A stretch of 64,000 bases of DNA, from assembly GCF_900446255.1 (NCBI RefSeq), contig NZ_UIGI01000002.1, positions 186,001 through 250,000 of the forward strand. The letters are read 5' to 3'. The DNA is from Buttiauxella agrestis. GTDB lineage: Bacteria; Pseudomonadota; Gammaproteobacteria; Enterobacterales; Enterobacteriaceae. The notes beneath the pieces were generated by a model. That model was not told where the DNA came from. It saw only the letters and a program-made list of their open reading frames with translations, and ran no database searches. This document shows positions 54,427 to 62,959 of this stretch, one piece after another. A program made the translations under genes and the position numbers. Each line of letters starts with the position of its first letter. Positions within the stretch are counted from its first letter, which is position 1.

Positions 54427-54947
54427 TGAAACTCTTTATTTTTCTCGCCGCACTCGGGATAACGTTGTCCCCTTCACTATGGGCGTATGAAGCCGGTCCC
54501 GGAACAATTAATATCACCGGAAAAATTCATAGTGATACTTGTGTGCTGGACAACAATAATTTACAGGTGGATTTGGGAAATATAAACAGCCACGAATTTA
54601 GCCAGAAAGATAAGCAGAGTTTTCCTATCCATTTTGCCCTCAACCTGACTAACTGTGAGAATGCCGTCAGCGGTGTCAGCGTACAATTTGATGGTACACC
54701 TGCAAAGGGAAATCCCGCACTGGTCGCGATTGATAACGTCACTGGTGCGGCGACTGGCTTAGGCATCAACATAATGGATGACCAGAAAAATACGATTGCT
54801 ATTAACAGTGAAAGCCATCAGTACCCCATTATTTCTGGCGGGGGAAGTAATACGCTGAACTTCTACGCCAGCTATATGACCCTTGGCGATGTAATTACCG
54901 CAGGGACTGCTTCGGCCAGCGTCACCTTCACCCTGACGTATCAATAA
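54426..54947 (+). CDS. minor pilin, 173 aa
   Basis: ATG overlaps the previous stop (TAATG). Signal to about residue 20 (LWA), cysteines in DTCVLDNNN and NLTNCENA, terminal TLTYQ. Second adaptor subunit next to the paralogous gene before it. Confidence 0.85.
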   Translation: MKLFIFLAALGITLSPSLWAYEAGPGTINITGKIHSDTCVLDNNNLQVDLGNINSHEFSQKDKQSFPIHFALNLTNCENAVSGVSVQFDGTPAKGNPALVAIDNVTGAATGLGINIMDDQKNTIAINSESHQYPIISGGGSNTLNFYASYMTLGDVITAGTASASVTFTLTYQ

Positions 54948-54948
54948 T

Positions 54949-55614
54949 ATGAAAAAGACGCTTATTTTACTGCCGTGGATCCTCATCACCACTCAGGCGC
55001 AAGCTGGAGTTGTGGTGGGTGGCACTCGTTTTGTATTCCCTGAGCACCAAAACACACTGTCGCTTGAGGTAAAAAACACCGGCAGCCTGCCATTTTTGAT
55101 CAAAACCCAAATCACAGCAGACAGTGGTGCGGTGCCGTTTATCGCAACCCCACCATTATTTGCTGTGGAAGCCGGGCATGAAAACGCGGTGCGGATAATT
55201 CGTACCGACGGCACTTTACCCGACGACCGCGAAAGCCTGTTTTATATCAGTATTGCGGCAATTCCTTCCGGCAAACCGCAACCTCACTCTTTACAAATTG
55301 CGTTGCGTTCGCGCTTTAAACTGTTCTACCGCCCGGACGCGCTACAGGCCAATGCCAGAACCGCCTACCAACAGATAGCATGGCACCAGAACGAGAACGG
55401 ATTAGTTATCAACAACTCCACGCCGTATTACATTACGCTGAGTCAGTTGCGCATTAACCAGCGTGATATTCCCATTGTGGAAATGCTGGCACCTTTCGGC
55501 CAGGAGCAATTTAATGTCTGTGCGCGTGGTGAAGTGTGCCAGTTGCAATGGCAAACGCTGGATGACACCGCCAATCTGACCCCGCTTCAACAAGCCCATT
55601 TCCCTTCACATTAA
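54949..55614 (+). CDS. second fimbrial chaperone, 221 aa
   Basis: Signal to residue 19 (AQA), then a PapD-like fold with ENAVRIIRTDG and LPDDRESLFYISIAAIPSG. Near the C-terminus two cysteines (VCARGEVCQL) could form a stabilising disulfide not seen in the first chaperone. Likely serves the tip subunits. Last gene of the operon. Confidence 0.9.
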   Translation: MKKTLILLPWILITTQAQAGVVVGGTRFVFPEHQNTLSLEVKNTGSLPFLIKTQITADSGAVPFIATPPLFAVEAGHENAVRIIRTDGTLPDDRESLFYISIAAIPSGKPQPHSLQIALRSRFKLFYRPDALQANARTAYQQIAWHQNENGLVINNSTPYYITLSQLRINQRDIPIVEMLAPFGQEQFNVCARGEVCQLQWQTLDDTANLTPLQQAHFPSH

Positions 55615-55655
55615 TACCCACCCGGCACCGCAAATTGTGATGGTGTATCACCAAA

Positions 55656-55691
55656 AAATATAGAAATCGAATTTCTCCGGTTTCTATATTT
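55656..55691 (+). terminator. AT-rich hairpin at the end of the fimbrial operon
   Basis: AAATATAGAAA at 55656-55666 is mirrored by TTTCTATATTT at 55681-55691 with a 14-base loop, 42 bases after the last stop. Probable terminator although the stem is AT-rich. Confidence 0.55.
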
Positions 55692-55725
55692 ATGCTCAAC
55701 TTTATTTTATACATGACGGGGGCTA

Positions 55726-56869
55726 AATAGCTGCGTCTATTACCGCTCCACTTTTGTTAACCCGTGTTGACTGCCGGGGAAAGGTGAAGCCGATTTCATA
55801 AACTGTCTGACATTTTTCAGTAACTGCCACATTGTCCGGCAGCGATGATTACGCGTGATTGTTTCATGTAATGCCAGCCATAAAATCTCTATCCTGTTCA
55901 ACCACGGTGAGTAAACTGGCTGATAAATAACAATAAATTTTGGATTCCCCTTCAATCATTTCAGCATCTTTTTGTTCTTGTGGATGATATGGTTATCAAC
56001 AATTAGCGTGAGCGTTTTTGCACTGCGATATGTGCTTCTCAACTGACTTAACATCCTGATAAGTAAACCTGAGTCTTTACTTGTGCCATTCACATAATCC
56101 ACTCTTCCTGTCCCGGCATGCAGCACTCCTGCAAGGTAATGCTTTTGGTTCTGTCCTGGCGTTGGGATGCGTTTTTGCTGCCCTTTTTTCTGCCAGTCAG
56201 CGCCAATTTTTGGATTCAAATCGATATCCACTTCATCCTCGTAAAATACGGGATGATCGGCACAGTTTTTTTCTAACGCTGCACTCGTCGCTACCAGTTT
56301 TTCCTCTTTGTGAGGATCACGAATATGGAGTGTCGGAGCCGCTCTGTGCCAGACAATCCCAGCCCCCGGTAACCAGCGACGAAGCGAGCCTGGATGTAAC
56401 GTCGCATTAAATAGTTTATTAATTTCAATCGTTAATATCTCAGTATTCCATCGAGAACGCAGATAGCCGAAATCTTGTGGTGAACGTTGAACCAGTAAAT
56501 CGAGCATGCGTAGCATTGCTTCCATAGGCCACTTTCTTTGACGTCCGGGAGGTAGACTTTTCAGGCCTTCAGCCCCAAATAAAGTGAACCAGTTAATCCA
56601 GCGCCCGACGGAAGAACGGGCTGCGCACAGAGTTTTCGCTACTTGAGTCAAAGATTCGCCACGATGTAGCATCAACATTGCCATGAGGCGTCTGGCGTGG
56701 TTTTTATCCGCAGTTTTGTGCACGGCTTTGTGCATCTGGCGTCGTTCATTACGAGGTATAGGTGCTATGATCGGCATAACTCAGTCCGGTTTGTGATGTT
56801 TGGCGATTGATCAGATCGCTCAAACCGGATTGAGTTCCCTTTAGTGATCTACTATTAGGCGCAGCTATT
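55726..56869 (-). mobile_element. IS630-family insertion sequence
   Basis: Ends AATAGCTGCG and its complement, with TA on both sides (55724-55725 and 56870-56871), the typical IS630/Tc1 target. It sits between the fimbrial operon and the chitinase module. Its end also occurs as a fragment at 45751-45857. Confidence 0.85.
55740..56777 (-). pseudogene. IS630 transposase with an in-frame TGA
   Basis: N-terminal HTH (about residues 30-75) and a DDE core: Asp in YEDEVDIDL, Asp in TLTLIVDNHIIHK and Glu in SPWLNRIEILWLAL. After MLK a TGA (55956-55958) replaces an expected Trp codon and the frame continues LKGNPKFIVIY to 55740. The last catalytic residue is beyond the stop. Confidence 0.85.
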
Positions 56870-56875
56870 TAGTGT

Positions 56876-57886
56876 TTATCTTCGATTTTTAGTTCCAGGG
56901 TGCAATTGAAAATATGCCCGACCGCTGTGTGGTCTTGCATTTGATTTGGAGATGGCTGTAAGCCCTGAGATGAAAAGCTCGGAATATTCACCTGGTACTT
57001 TCTGTTCTGGGTTGCTGCTAGTTTCAAGATCAACATAGGTATATCCGGAGGGATTATCTCGATTAAAAGACCAGATACCTATGAACTTGAGGGGGTTGAT
57101 TTGCGCAAATCGAGTCAGTGTATTGATATCATCGAGCTTAAACATGCTCCCGTCATCATTAAGACCTATCATCGGAGTGATAGCCACTTTGGCTAATAAC
57201 TCTGCGGTATTCAATGCTGGGTAGATTGGTGCTAATTGTCTACTTATGCTGAGTGCTGCATCAACGGCAGCTTTACCCATATCAGTCGCAGTATCAGGGT
57301 TATTATAAGGATCACCATAATCCATAGCCATTCCATTCACACCATACTCAATCCCCTCTTTTTTAGCCAGTTTCAGAATGTCTACACCGCTCTGGTTCAA
57401 TCCTGTCGGTAAAGTGGGAAGGGTAAAGCTGATCGCAACATGCGGTTTACGGATGGCGACATTCTTTAATGCGAGACAAATCTTTGCTGCATCATAGAGA
57501 CTATTTTCCAGGTCGAAATCTAACCCACTTGCACCATAAAGCTCAATTGTGGAGACATAAATTTCCTCCAGCTCTGTTGCATTAAAATGGGTGGAAATAT
57601 CAGAATTGGAGGCGCCACCAAACGAAATAATTACACGTAAGCCAGCACTATTGAGTTCTTGTGCCAGTGGAACCGCCCAATCAAGAGGCATCGCCGAACT
57701 GGCGGCCCAGCAAGGGGTTTTTGAAGATTCTTCAAGTGTCAAAAAACCAAAAACTAATCCATCAACTTTCCATTTGAGTGCTCGTTCATAATAAATTGGA
57801 TTCGGTCTTCCTTGTGGGTGATTTTCCCAATCACTCCATTCAGCATTAATCGTAACATCAATATACGGAGTATATAAATTAGACAT
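56876..57886 (-). CDS. GH18 chitinase-like glycosidase, 336 aa
   Basis: ATG 57886 follows CAGGAAA; the frame is open 22 codons further. A single GH18 barrel with the catalytic D-x-D-x-E in GLDFDLEN (Asp123, Asp125, Glu127) and SFGG earlier (residues 88-91) as the substrate-binding strand. No signal peptide, so export would need another route. Third gene in the chitinase-luxI direction, 58 bases after luxI. Could be a chitinase or an endo-N-acetylglucosaminidase; the sequence favours chitin-type but is not decisive. Confidence 0.85.
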   Translation of the reverse strand: MSNLYTPYIDVTINAEWSDWENHPQGRPNPIYYERALKWKVDGLVFGFLTLEESSKTPCWAASSAMPLDWAVPLAQELNSAGLRVIISFGGASNSDISTHFNATELEEIYVSTIELYGASGLDFDLENSLYDAAKICLALKNVAIRKPHVAISFTLPTLPTGLNQSGVDILKLAKKEGIEYGVNGMAMDYGDPYNNPDTATDMGKAAVDAALSISRQLAPIYPALNTAELLAKVAITPMIGLNDDGSMFKLDDINTLTRFAQINPLKFIGIWSFNRDNPSGYTYVDLETSSNPEQKVPGEYSELFISGLTAISKSNARPHSGRAYFQLHPGTKNRR

Positions 57887-57944
57887 AATGTTTCCTGGTT
57901 GAAATGATATGGTTGATGTATATTTATTCTTTGACACCTTCACT

Positions 57945-58610
57945 TCATCCAAAAATGGATTTTTCTGTTTGGCTATTAATATTCATTATTGTTACGACGG
58001 TTTTTGCATTACGCATTGATATTTCTGAACCAATCCTTTCAATAGAAATACCCTGAATTTTGAGCATTCGTTCAATTATTGTGGTGGTAACAAAAATAAA
58101 TTGTTCAATTTTTTTATCTTTTGCATATAAAATCAAATTTCGGAGTAATTTGATTACCGAAGATGAGAATCCATATCCTTTCACCGACTGTTCTTTCTCG
58201 AAGGCAAAACGTGAAAGTTCATAGATGGATGCTGAACAAGGAATAGGAGATTCACTTTGCCATAAAAAAGGGAAAATCTCACTCAGCATATAAGGTGACG
58301 TTGTAGGTAAGATTCGAACACAACCTTTTACATTGCTCTCAGTATCGGTAGTGATAATATATTTGGTATCATGGATGTCGAACTTATCTATTTCATGACC
58401 GTTTATACTGGAAACATCCCATTGCAAGCGTTCTTTGAATACTCGATGTCGTAGTTGAAATACTGATAACAATAGATCATGATATTTGCGTTCACCTGAA
58501 ATACAACCATATGCTGAAGGCTTCGATAGGTCAGCATAATTTTTATTATGAATATTCATTGCTGGATGTACGGTTTCTACCGGCTGCATGATATTATTTA
58601 CTGGCACCAT
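57945..58610 (-). CDS. LuxI-family acyl-homoserine-lactone synthase, 221 aa
   Basis: ATG 58610 has AAGGC before it; the GTG at 58661 falls in a hairpin. All family landmarks are visible: FQLRHRVFKERLQW, EIDKFDIHDTKYII, GCVRILPTTSPYML and YELSRFAFEK (the invariant Arg, Phe, Trp, Asp, Asp, Arg, Glu, Arg). It makes an AHL signal from S-adenosylmethionine and an acyl carrier; chain length is not predictable. About 25 extra N-terminal residues precede the usual start. Its cognate receptor is probably the LuxR at 61308. Confidence 0.9.
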   Translation of the reverse strand: MVPVNNIMQPVETVHPAMNIHNKNYADLSKPSAYGCISGERKYHDLLLSVFQLRHRVFKERLQWDVSSINGHEIDKFDIHDTKYIITTDTESNVKGCVRILPTTSPYMLSEIFPFLWQSESPIPCSASIYELSRFAFEKEQSVKGYGFSSSVIKLLRNLILYAKDKKIEQFIFVTTTIIERMLKIQGISIERIGSEISMRNAKTVVTIMNINSQTEKSIFG

Positions 58611-58638
58611 TTTTGCCTTTTCATTCACGATTGATGAG

Positions 58639-58662
58639 AGTGCGGTTCTTTCAACCCGCACT
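58639..58662. terminator. hairpin between chitinase and luxI
   Basis: AGTGCGGTT (58639-58647) and AACCCGCACT (58653-58662) pair with one bulge. No T run. It may partly terminate the chitinase transcript and so set the chitinase/luxI ratio. Confidence 0.5.
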
Positions 58663-58716
58663 CATATTGATGAGTTCTGGCCCGGAATATTTATTTTATA
58701 ATATCGGGTCAGTCAG

Positions 58717-61029
58717 TTACCGATTACGGCCAGGATTTCGTCCTCTTGGGGCACAGCAACCGCCTTTCACGTCCGGGCATTGAGGTTGATTTGTTCCAGG
58801 TAAACTGCCCAGCAGGAGCCATGGATCGCCACCGGCACTGTCTTGCGTGCCAGGTTCGGTACCTTGTGTCCACCATTTAGCTGCATAGTTTTTACCTTTC
58901 CAACTGACGCGATCTGCTTCGTTATACACAGTATTTACATCCCACTGTGGGTAAGCGGAAGCCGTCTGAACAACAATGTCATATGAAACGGTGTCACTGA
59001 GACCACCGGCATCCGTAACCATCAATTTGAAAACCAAAGGTTGATTGACTAAAACTGTTGGTGCGGTATACGCCAAAACTTTCTCTGTCAATGAGATTGC
59101 TGTTACGTTGGCTGGTAGTGTCCAGAAGAAGGTTAATGGTTGTCCTTCCGGATCGTAAGAATTAGATCCGTTTAGTGTGCCTGTAGCACCGCTGGCAACC
59201 GTTTCATTACCTGTTACTACGGCGACCGGTGGTTGATTAATTCCACCTGCAACCTGGAATGTATAACTATCGGAGCCGGACTTTGTGCCATCTGAGACGG
59301 TCAGTGAAACGGTGTAGCTACTTTGGTAACCCGTAGCAGGCACACGTAACTTAATTATTTGATCCGTCAGATTGCCCGACACGTTTAGCCCTGCCGGAAC
59401 ATTCCACTGCCAAGTTATCGGATCACCGTCTGGGTCATAGGAATGGCTGCCATCGAAAGTGAGCTCAGCAATCGGTGACACTGGGCTTTTGGGCCCCTGG
59501 ATTTGTGCTACTGGAGCACGGTCAATTGGGTCGGGGCTGACATTGACACCTTTAAAGTAAAACGGTGTCATATCAATGACCTGATTAACGATTGGCGCAC
59601 CGAGCCCTTCACGTGCAGCATTGACCAATAGGCCATTGTCCTGATCTGCCGTCCAGGTAAAAACGCCGCCTAATCCTTTTTCACGCGCATATTCTGCCTT
59701 GGCTTTTACTGTGCGTGGAGTATCCAGAGACAAAAACAGTTTCGATGATGTATTGTAAAGGTAGTCGGCATCGGCAAGTTCATCGGTATAAAGCTGGAAA
59801 CCGTTTTTACCTTTTTGAGTTTCAAGGTCCAAGTAGTTATAGATGATGTCGTACCATTCAGTACTACCAGATTCAAAGGAACCTGTCGTAGTGCCCGACC
59901 CTGGTTCATACGTACCAATTAGCGGTGAAGGCTGAGTGATTACTGCATTGCGGGCGTTACGTGTGTAGCCCGCATAACCAATATTAATGCTACTTTGCGC
60001 GACACCGACAGAAATGAGGTAATCCACTGCAGCATCAACTCCCCAGGTCGTTTCATTTGTTTTATGCAGGTTAGTGTGATGATTGAGAGAGGCAGCCCAG
60101 GGTGTACCAAAGAAGTCGTAGGTCATCAGGTTAATTCCGTTTAGACCTGCCGCAAGTAATCCGGGAACGTCTGATTTGGCAAGAATTGTAGGATCTGCTG
60201 ATGAAGCAATACTAATTTCAGTGTTGCCTAAACCTGCATTGGTAAAGGCTGCTCGTAAGTCTTTCATCAAGAGAATGTAATAAACACTGTCATCATCACT
60301 GTAAGGATTATTATTCCCCGCAGCACCAGGGTACTCCCAGTCGATATCCAACGCAGTGAACATTGGGAAGCGTTTAAACAAGTCAATGATGCTGGCACAG
60401 AAGCGGGTTCGTTGCTGTGAATCTCTAGCCATATCGTGAAAACCATTGCTCATGGTCCATCCACCGACACTGAAAGAGAGAATTAAATTATGGCCCTGAG
60501 CTTTGGCTTTCTTTTGTAAATCACGCAAGCCACCCAACACACCCTGTACTTTATCCTGCTGAAAATCATCAGGCATGGGGATATCAACCCAATTCGGAAA
60601 ACCATTGTTCAAGTAACTTTGCGCATCACCCCAAACATCCAGAAATGTGACTGAGCCATCCTGCGTATTAATGCCGAAATCTGATGCACCTTTCGCTATT
60701 GCCGAAGATTTCTCCCCCTGGTCGCCGATAATTCCAGCAAAACCTACGATGAGTTTGTCAAATGCAGTTGGTGAAACCAGTGTTAGATCTACGCCACGGC
60801 CGCGATCAGAAGCGGGCTCTTGCTTACCTTCTAAGCGGCTATCGTATTGAGACCAGTCTGTGTAATAACCGAAAACTTTCGGACGTCCTACTGTATTGTA
60901 TTTATTGTAAACAGGTTTTGCGACACGGGCAGAAGTGTAGCTAAATTTCTCTGAATCAGTTGCAGAGTCAAAATTATCAAGTTGGTAGGACTCATCTGTA
61001 GTTGCATCGGGCTTAGTAATATTGGACAT
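58717..61029 (-). CDS. multidomain GH18 chitinase with PKD and chitin-binding domains, 770 aa
   Basis: ATG 61029 follows AAGGATTG. GH18 catalytic domain (about residues 50-490): SFSVGGW and TALDIDWEYPG with catalytic Glu232, and a LMTYDFFG strand. Two PKD domains (about 510-600 and 605-695, each with SYDP(D/E)G). A C-terminal carbohydrate-binding module of family 5/12 (YPQWDVNTVYNEADRVSW and KWWTQGTEPG). No Sec signal peptide, as in several Serratia and insect-pathogen chitinases. Hydrolyses chitin outside the cell. Divergent from luxR with a lux box between. Confidence 0.92.
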   Translation of the reverse strand: MSNITKPDATTDESYQLDNFDSATDSEKFSYTSARVAKPVYNKYNTVGRPKVFGYYTDWSQYDSRLEGKQEPASDRGRGVDLTLVSPTAFDKLIVGFAGIIGDQGEKSSAIAKGASDFGINTQDGSVTFLDVWGDAQSYLNNGFPNWVDIPMPDDFQQDKVQGVLGGLRDLQKKAKAQGHNLILSFSVGGWTMSNGFHDMARDSQQRTRFCASIIDLFKRFPMFTALDIDWEYPGAAGNNNPYSDDDSVYYILLMKDLRAAFTNAGLGNTEISIASSADPTILAKSDVPGLLAAGLNGINLMTYDFFGTPWAASLNHHTNLHKTNETTWGVDAAVDYLISVGVAQSSINIGYAGYTRNARNAVITQPSPLIGTYEPGSGTTTGSFESGSTEWYDIIYNYLDLETQKGKNGFQLYTDELADADYLYNTSSKLFLSLDTPRTVKAKAEYAREKGLGGVFTWTADQDNGLLVNAAREGLGAPIVNQVIDMTPFYFKGVNVSPDPIDRAPVAQIQGPKSPVSPIAELTFDGSHSYDPDGDPITWQWNVPAGLNVSGNLTDQIIKLRVPATGYQSSYTVSLTVSDGTKSGSDSYTFQVAGGINQPPVAVVTGNETVASGATGTLNGSNSYDPEGQPLTFFWTLPANVTAISLTEKVLAYTAPTVLVNQPLVFKLMVTDAGGLSDTVSYDIVVQTASAYPQWDVNTVYNEADRVSWKGKNYAAKWWTQGTEPGTQDSAGGDPWLLLGSLPGTNQPQCPDVKGGCCAPRGRNPGRNR

Positions 61030-61206
61030 AAACAATCCTTAATAATTGTGAGTGGAAACTATTCTTTATGAATTTATTTCGGAGTCTCTTTTCGCAGAAA
61101 GATGTTAACTATCCTGGCTTCTTTGGCTAATTTTGCAAATAAAGTAAATTCTGCTTTGTGGTTATAAAACAGTGACTTATGAAAAGTAAACTTAACAAGT
61201 TAACAA

Positions 61207-61226
61207 ACCTGCCTTTAATAACAGGT
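61207..61226. promoter_or_regulatory. lux box
   Basis: ACCTGCCTTTAATAACAGGT: outer arms ACCTG and CAGGT around 10 bases, exactly the layout of the Vibrio fischeri lux box (ACCTG-N10-CAGGT). It lies between the divergent chitinase and luxR genes, 178 bases before the chitinase start and 82 before luxR. LuxR-AHL would bind here. Confidence 0.85.
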
Positions 61227-61244
61227 AAGACAATTCAATAACTA

Positions 61245-61272
61245 TTGACAGTGTTTTCAGCATTCATATACT
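61245..61272 (+). promoter_or_regulatory. sigma-70 promoter of luxR
   Basis: TTGACA (61245-61250) and TATACT (61267-61272) with a 16-base spacer, 35 bases before the luxR ATG. The lux box ends 18 bases upstream of the -35, in position for autoregulation. Confidence 0.7.
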
Positions 61273-61307
61273 TGGATGTATACAATTAATAACTATGATG
61301 TTTATAT

Positions 61308-62021
61308 ATGAATGATAACAATGATTTTCATACTAACTTCATCGACCTCAACGAGGTTATTAATGAACACATTCAAGATGATATTTATCGTTGGTTATTT
61401 TCAATAAAATTTGATAGCTACGCTTACGTTGTTTCCCCACGCAATGGTAATGATTTTTTTATATTAAATGGATTTAATTTTCTTTGGAAAAAACACTATA
61501 CTGAGTATCAGTTTCATAAAATAGATCCTATTTTAGCTAAAGCCAGAAATTATCAGTGTCCATATATATGGAGTAGTGTTAATTTATCAATAGACAATAG
61601 ATTTCTTAATTGTGCCAAGAAACATGGTGTGCGTTTTGGTTATTCGGTATCATTGCCATTGAACGAGGATTACCTTTCAGTATTGAGTATTGTCCGTAAT
61701 AATGATGCTTTCATCTCTCGAAAGGATTCTGTTAGCACAATTGGTATGATGTATATTTATTTGCAAAAACTGAATGATTCCTCACAGGCATATATCAATA
61801 CCATGAACAGCAAACAGCTAATTATACCTAGGCTGACTAAAAGGGAGCAGGAATGTTTACAATGGGTGGCTGAAGGGAAAACAAACTGGGAGATAAGTAA
61901 AATACTTTCGATTTCAGAAAGAACGGTTATTTTTCACGTTAATAACTGCATGGCTAAACTTGATTCGAAAAACAGAGTGCAGGCCATTACGAAAGCCATG
62001 CGCGTGAAAATAATTACATAG
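61308..62021 (+). CDS. LuxR-family quorum-sensing regulator, 237 aa
   Basis: The N-terminal AHL-binding domain keeps the key aromatic and acidic residues (W-x3-Y in WKKHYTEY, DP in HKIDPILA, Trp in YIWSS, Gly in VRFGYS). The C-terminal HTH (about 175-232) is canonical: LTKREQECLQWVAEGKTNWEIS then ERTVIFHVNNCMAKL. Binds AHL and controls genes with lux boxes. Divergent from the chitinase-luxI genes. Confidence 0.92.
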   Translation: MNDNNDFHTNFIDLNEVINEHIQDDIYRWLFSIKFDSYAYVVSPRNGNDFFILNGFNFLWKKHYTEYQFHKIDPILAKARNYQCPYIWSSVNLSIDNRFLNCAKKHGVRFGYSVSLPLNEDYLSVLSIVRNNDAFISRKDSVSTIGMMYIYLQKLNDSSQAYINTMNSKQLIIPRLTKREQECLQWVAEGKTNWEISKILSISERTVIFHVNNCMAKLDSKNRVQAITKAMRVKIIT

Positions 62022-62084
62022 TCTGAATGGATTTGTCGCATTAGCGCAGGCAAACCAGCAAAAGTCACGCGGATTACTTTTAAG

Positions 62085-62267
62085 GCAGCCAACAGGTAAA
62101 ACTGTTCCGCCGGCGACAATCCTTCATCAGCTGAATGCTGAAATTTACCCTTCCGTATCATGTGGATTAATTCCATATCAGCCAGAATCGTCTGCGCACG
62201 TCGGAATGATTTGAATCCCTGCATCGATCGGGTTCACCGTTTGATATTCCGGTGGTCCTGCTCCAGA
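62085..62267 (-). mobile_element. IS6-family transposase 3' fragment
   Basis: Minus-strand frame LEQDHRNIKR, then a TGA where Trp or Arg is expected, then QGFKSFRRAQTILADMELIHMIRKG and SPAEQFYLLAA: the C-terminal end of IS26/IS6-type transposases. The rest is missing, cut by the IS1 end at 62268. Confidence 0.75.
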
Positions 62268-62357
62268 GTAATGCCTCCAATTAGTTTATCTGGTGTATAA
62301 TGCCGCCTTTTAAGATATTCCTGTGACCAGCGTTACTGTTCATTGCCCTCACTGCCA
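62268..62357 (+). mobile_element. IS1-family left-end fragment
   Basis: About 90 bases nearly identical to the left end of the IS1 element at 47693-47769 in opposite orientation, including the start of InsA (V-T-S-V-T-V-H-C-P-H-C). The remainder is absent. Confidence 0.8.
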
Positions 62358-62438
62358 CAACTGGTAGCGGGTTTTCCCGTTCTGTCGCATTAAGGCGCTA
62401 ACAGGTAACATGCTGTTTTTTTATGATGTTGCCTGACC

Positions 62439-62760
62439 ATGTCTCTGATCCGAAAAGCCTTCAGTCGCCTGCATTACCCTGTCGATATTATTGCCCACAG
62501 TGTCCGCTGGTATCTGGCTTACTCACTGAGTTTGCGGGATCTGGAAGATATGATGGCAGAGCGGGGTATTCTCGTTGACCATTCCACCCTCTATCGCTGG
62601 GTTATCCGCCTCGTCCCCTTGCTGGATAAGGCGTTTCGTCGACGTAAACACCCTGTGGGCCGCCGTTGGCGAATGGACGAAACCTATATAAAAGTTAAAG
62701 GCCAGTGGAAATATCTGTACCGGGCTGTAGACAGCAACGGCCAGACCATTGATTTCCTGA
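62439..62760 (+). pseudogene. IS6-family transposase N-terminal fragment
   Basis: MSLIRKAFSRLHYPVDIIAHSVRWYL through the first catalytic Asp (RRWRMDETYIKVKGQWKYLYRAVDS) is an IS6-type transposase start; homology ends near 62760 (TIDFL) and the frame runs on through unrelated sequence to 62963. Not functional. Confidence 0.75.
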
Positions 62761-62959
62761 AACTGCCGAAGGGTGAGCTGGACCGGAATAGTCTGTCCAG
62801 ACTGGTTTCTCGCCATAATCGCCGTCAAAGAATGAGGATATTAGGCGAGTCACCAGAACAAACGCAAATCACAGCTGGCACAGGGCTGCAGATAAATTCC
62901 AGCCAGCAGAAAACCCGCTACCAGTTGTATATAACAGGGGGGTATGAATACTCGTTGAC

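Noticed and set aside
60612-60621. AAGTAACTTT in the chitinase gene
   Set aside because: One base short of the dispersed motif (C in place of the first A) and isolated in the cargo region; a single near-match is expected by chance.
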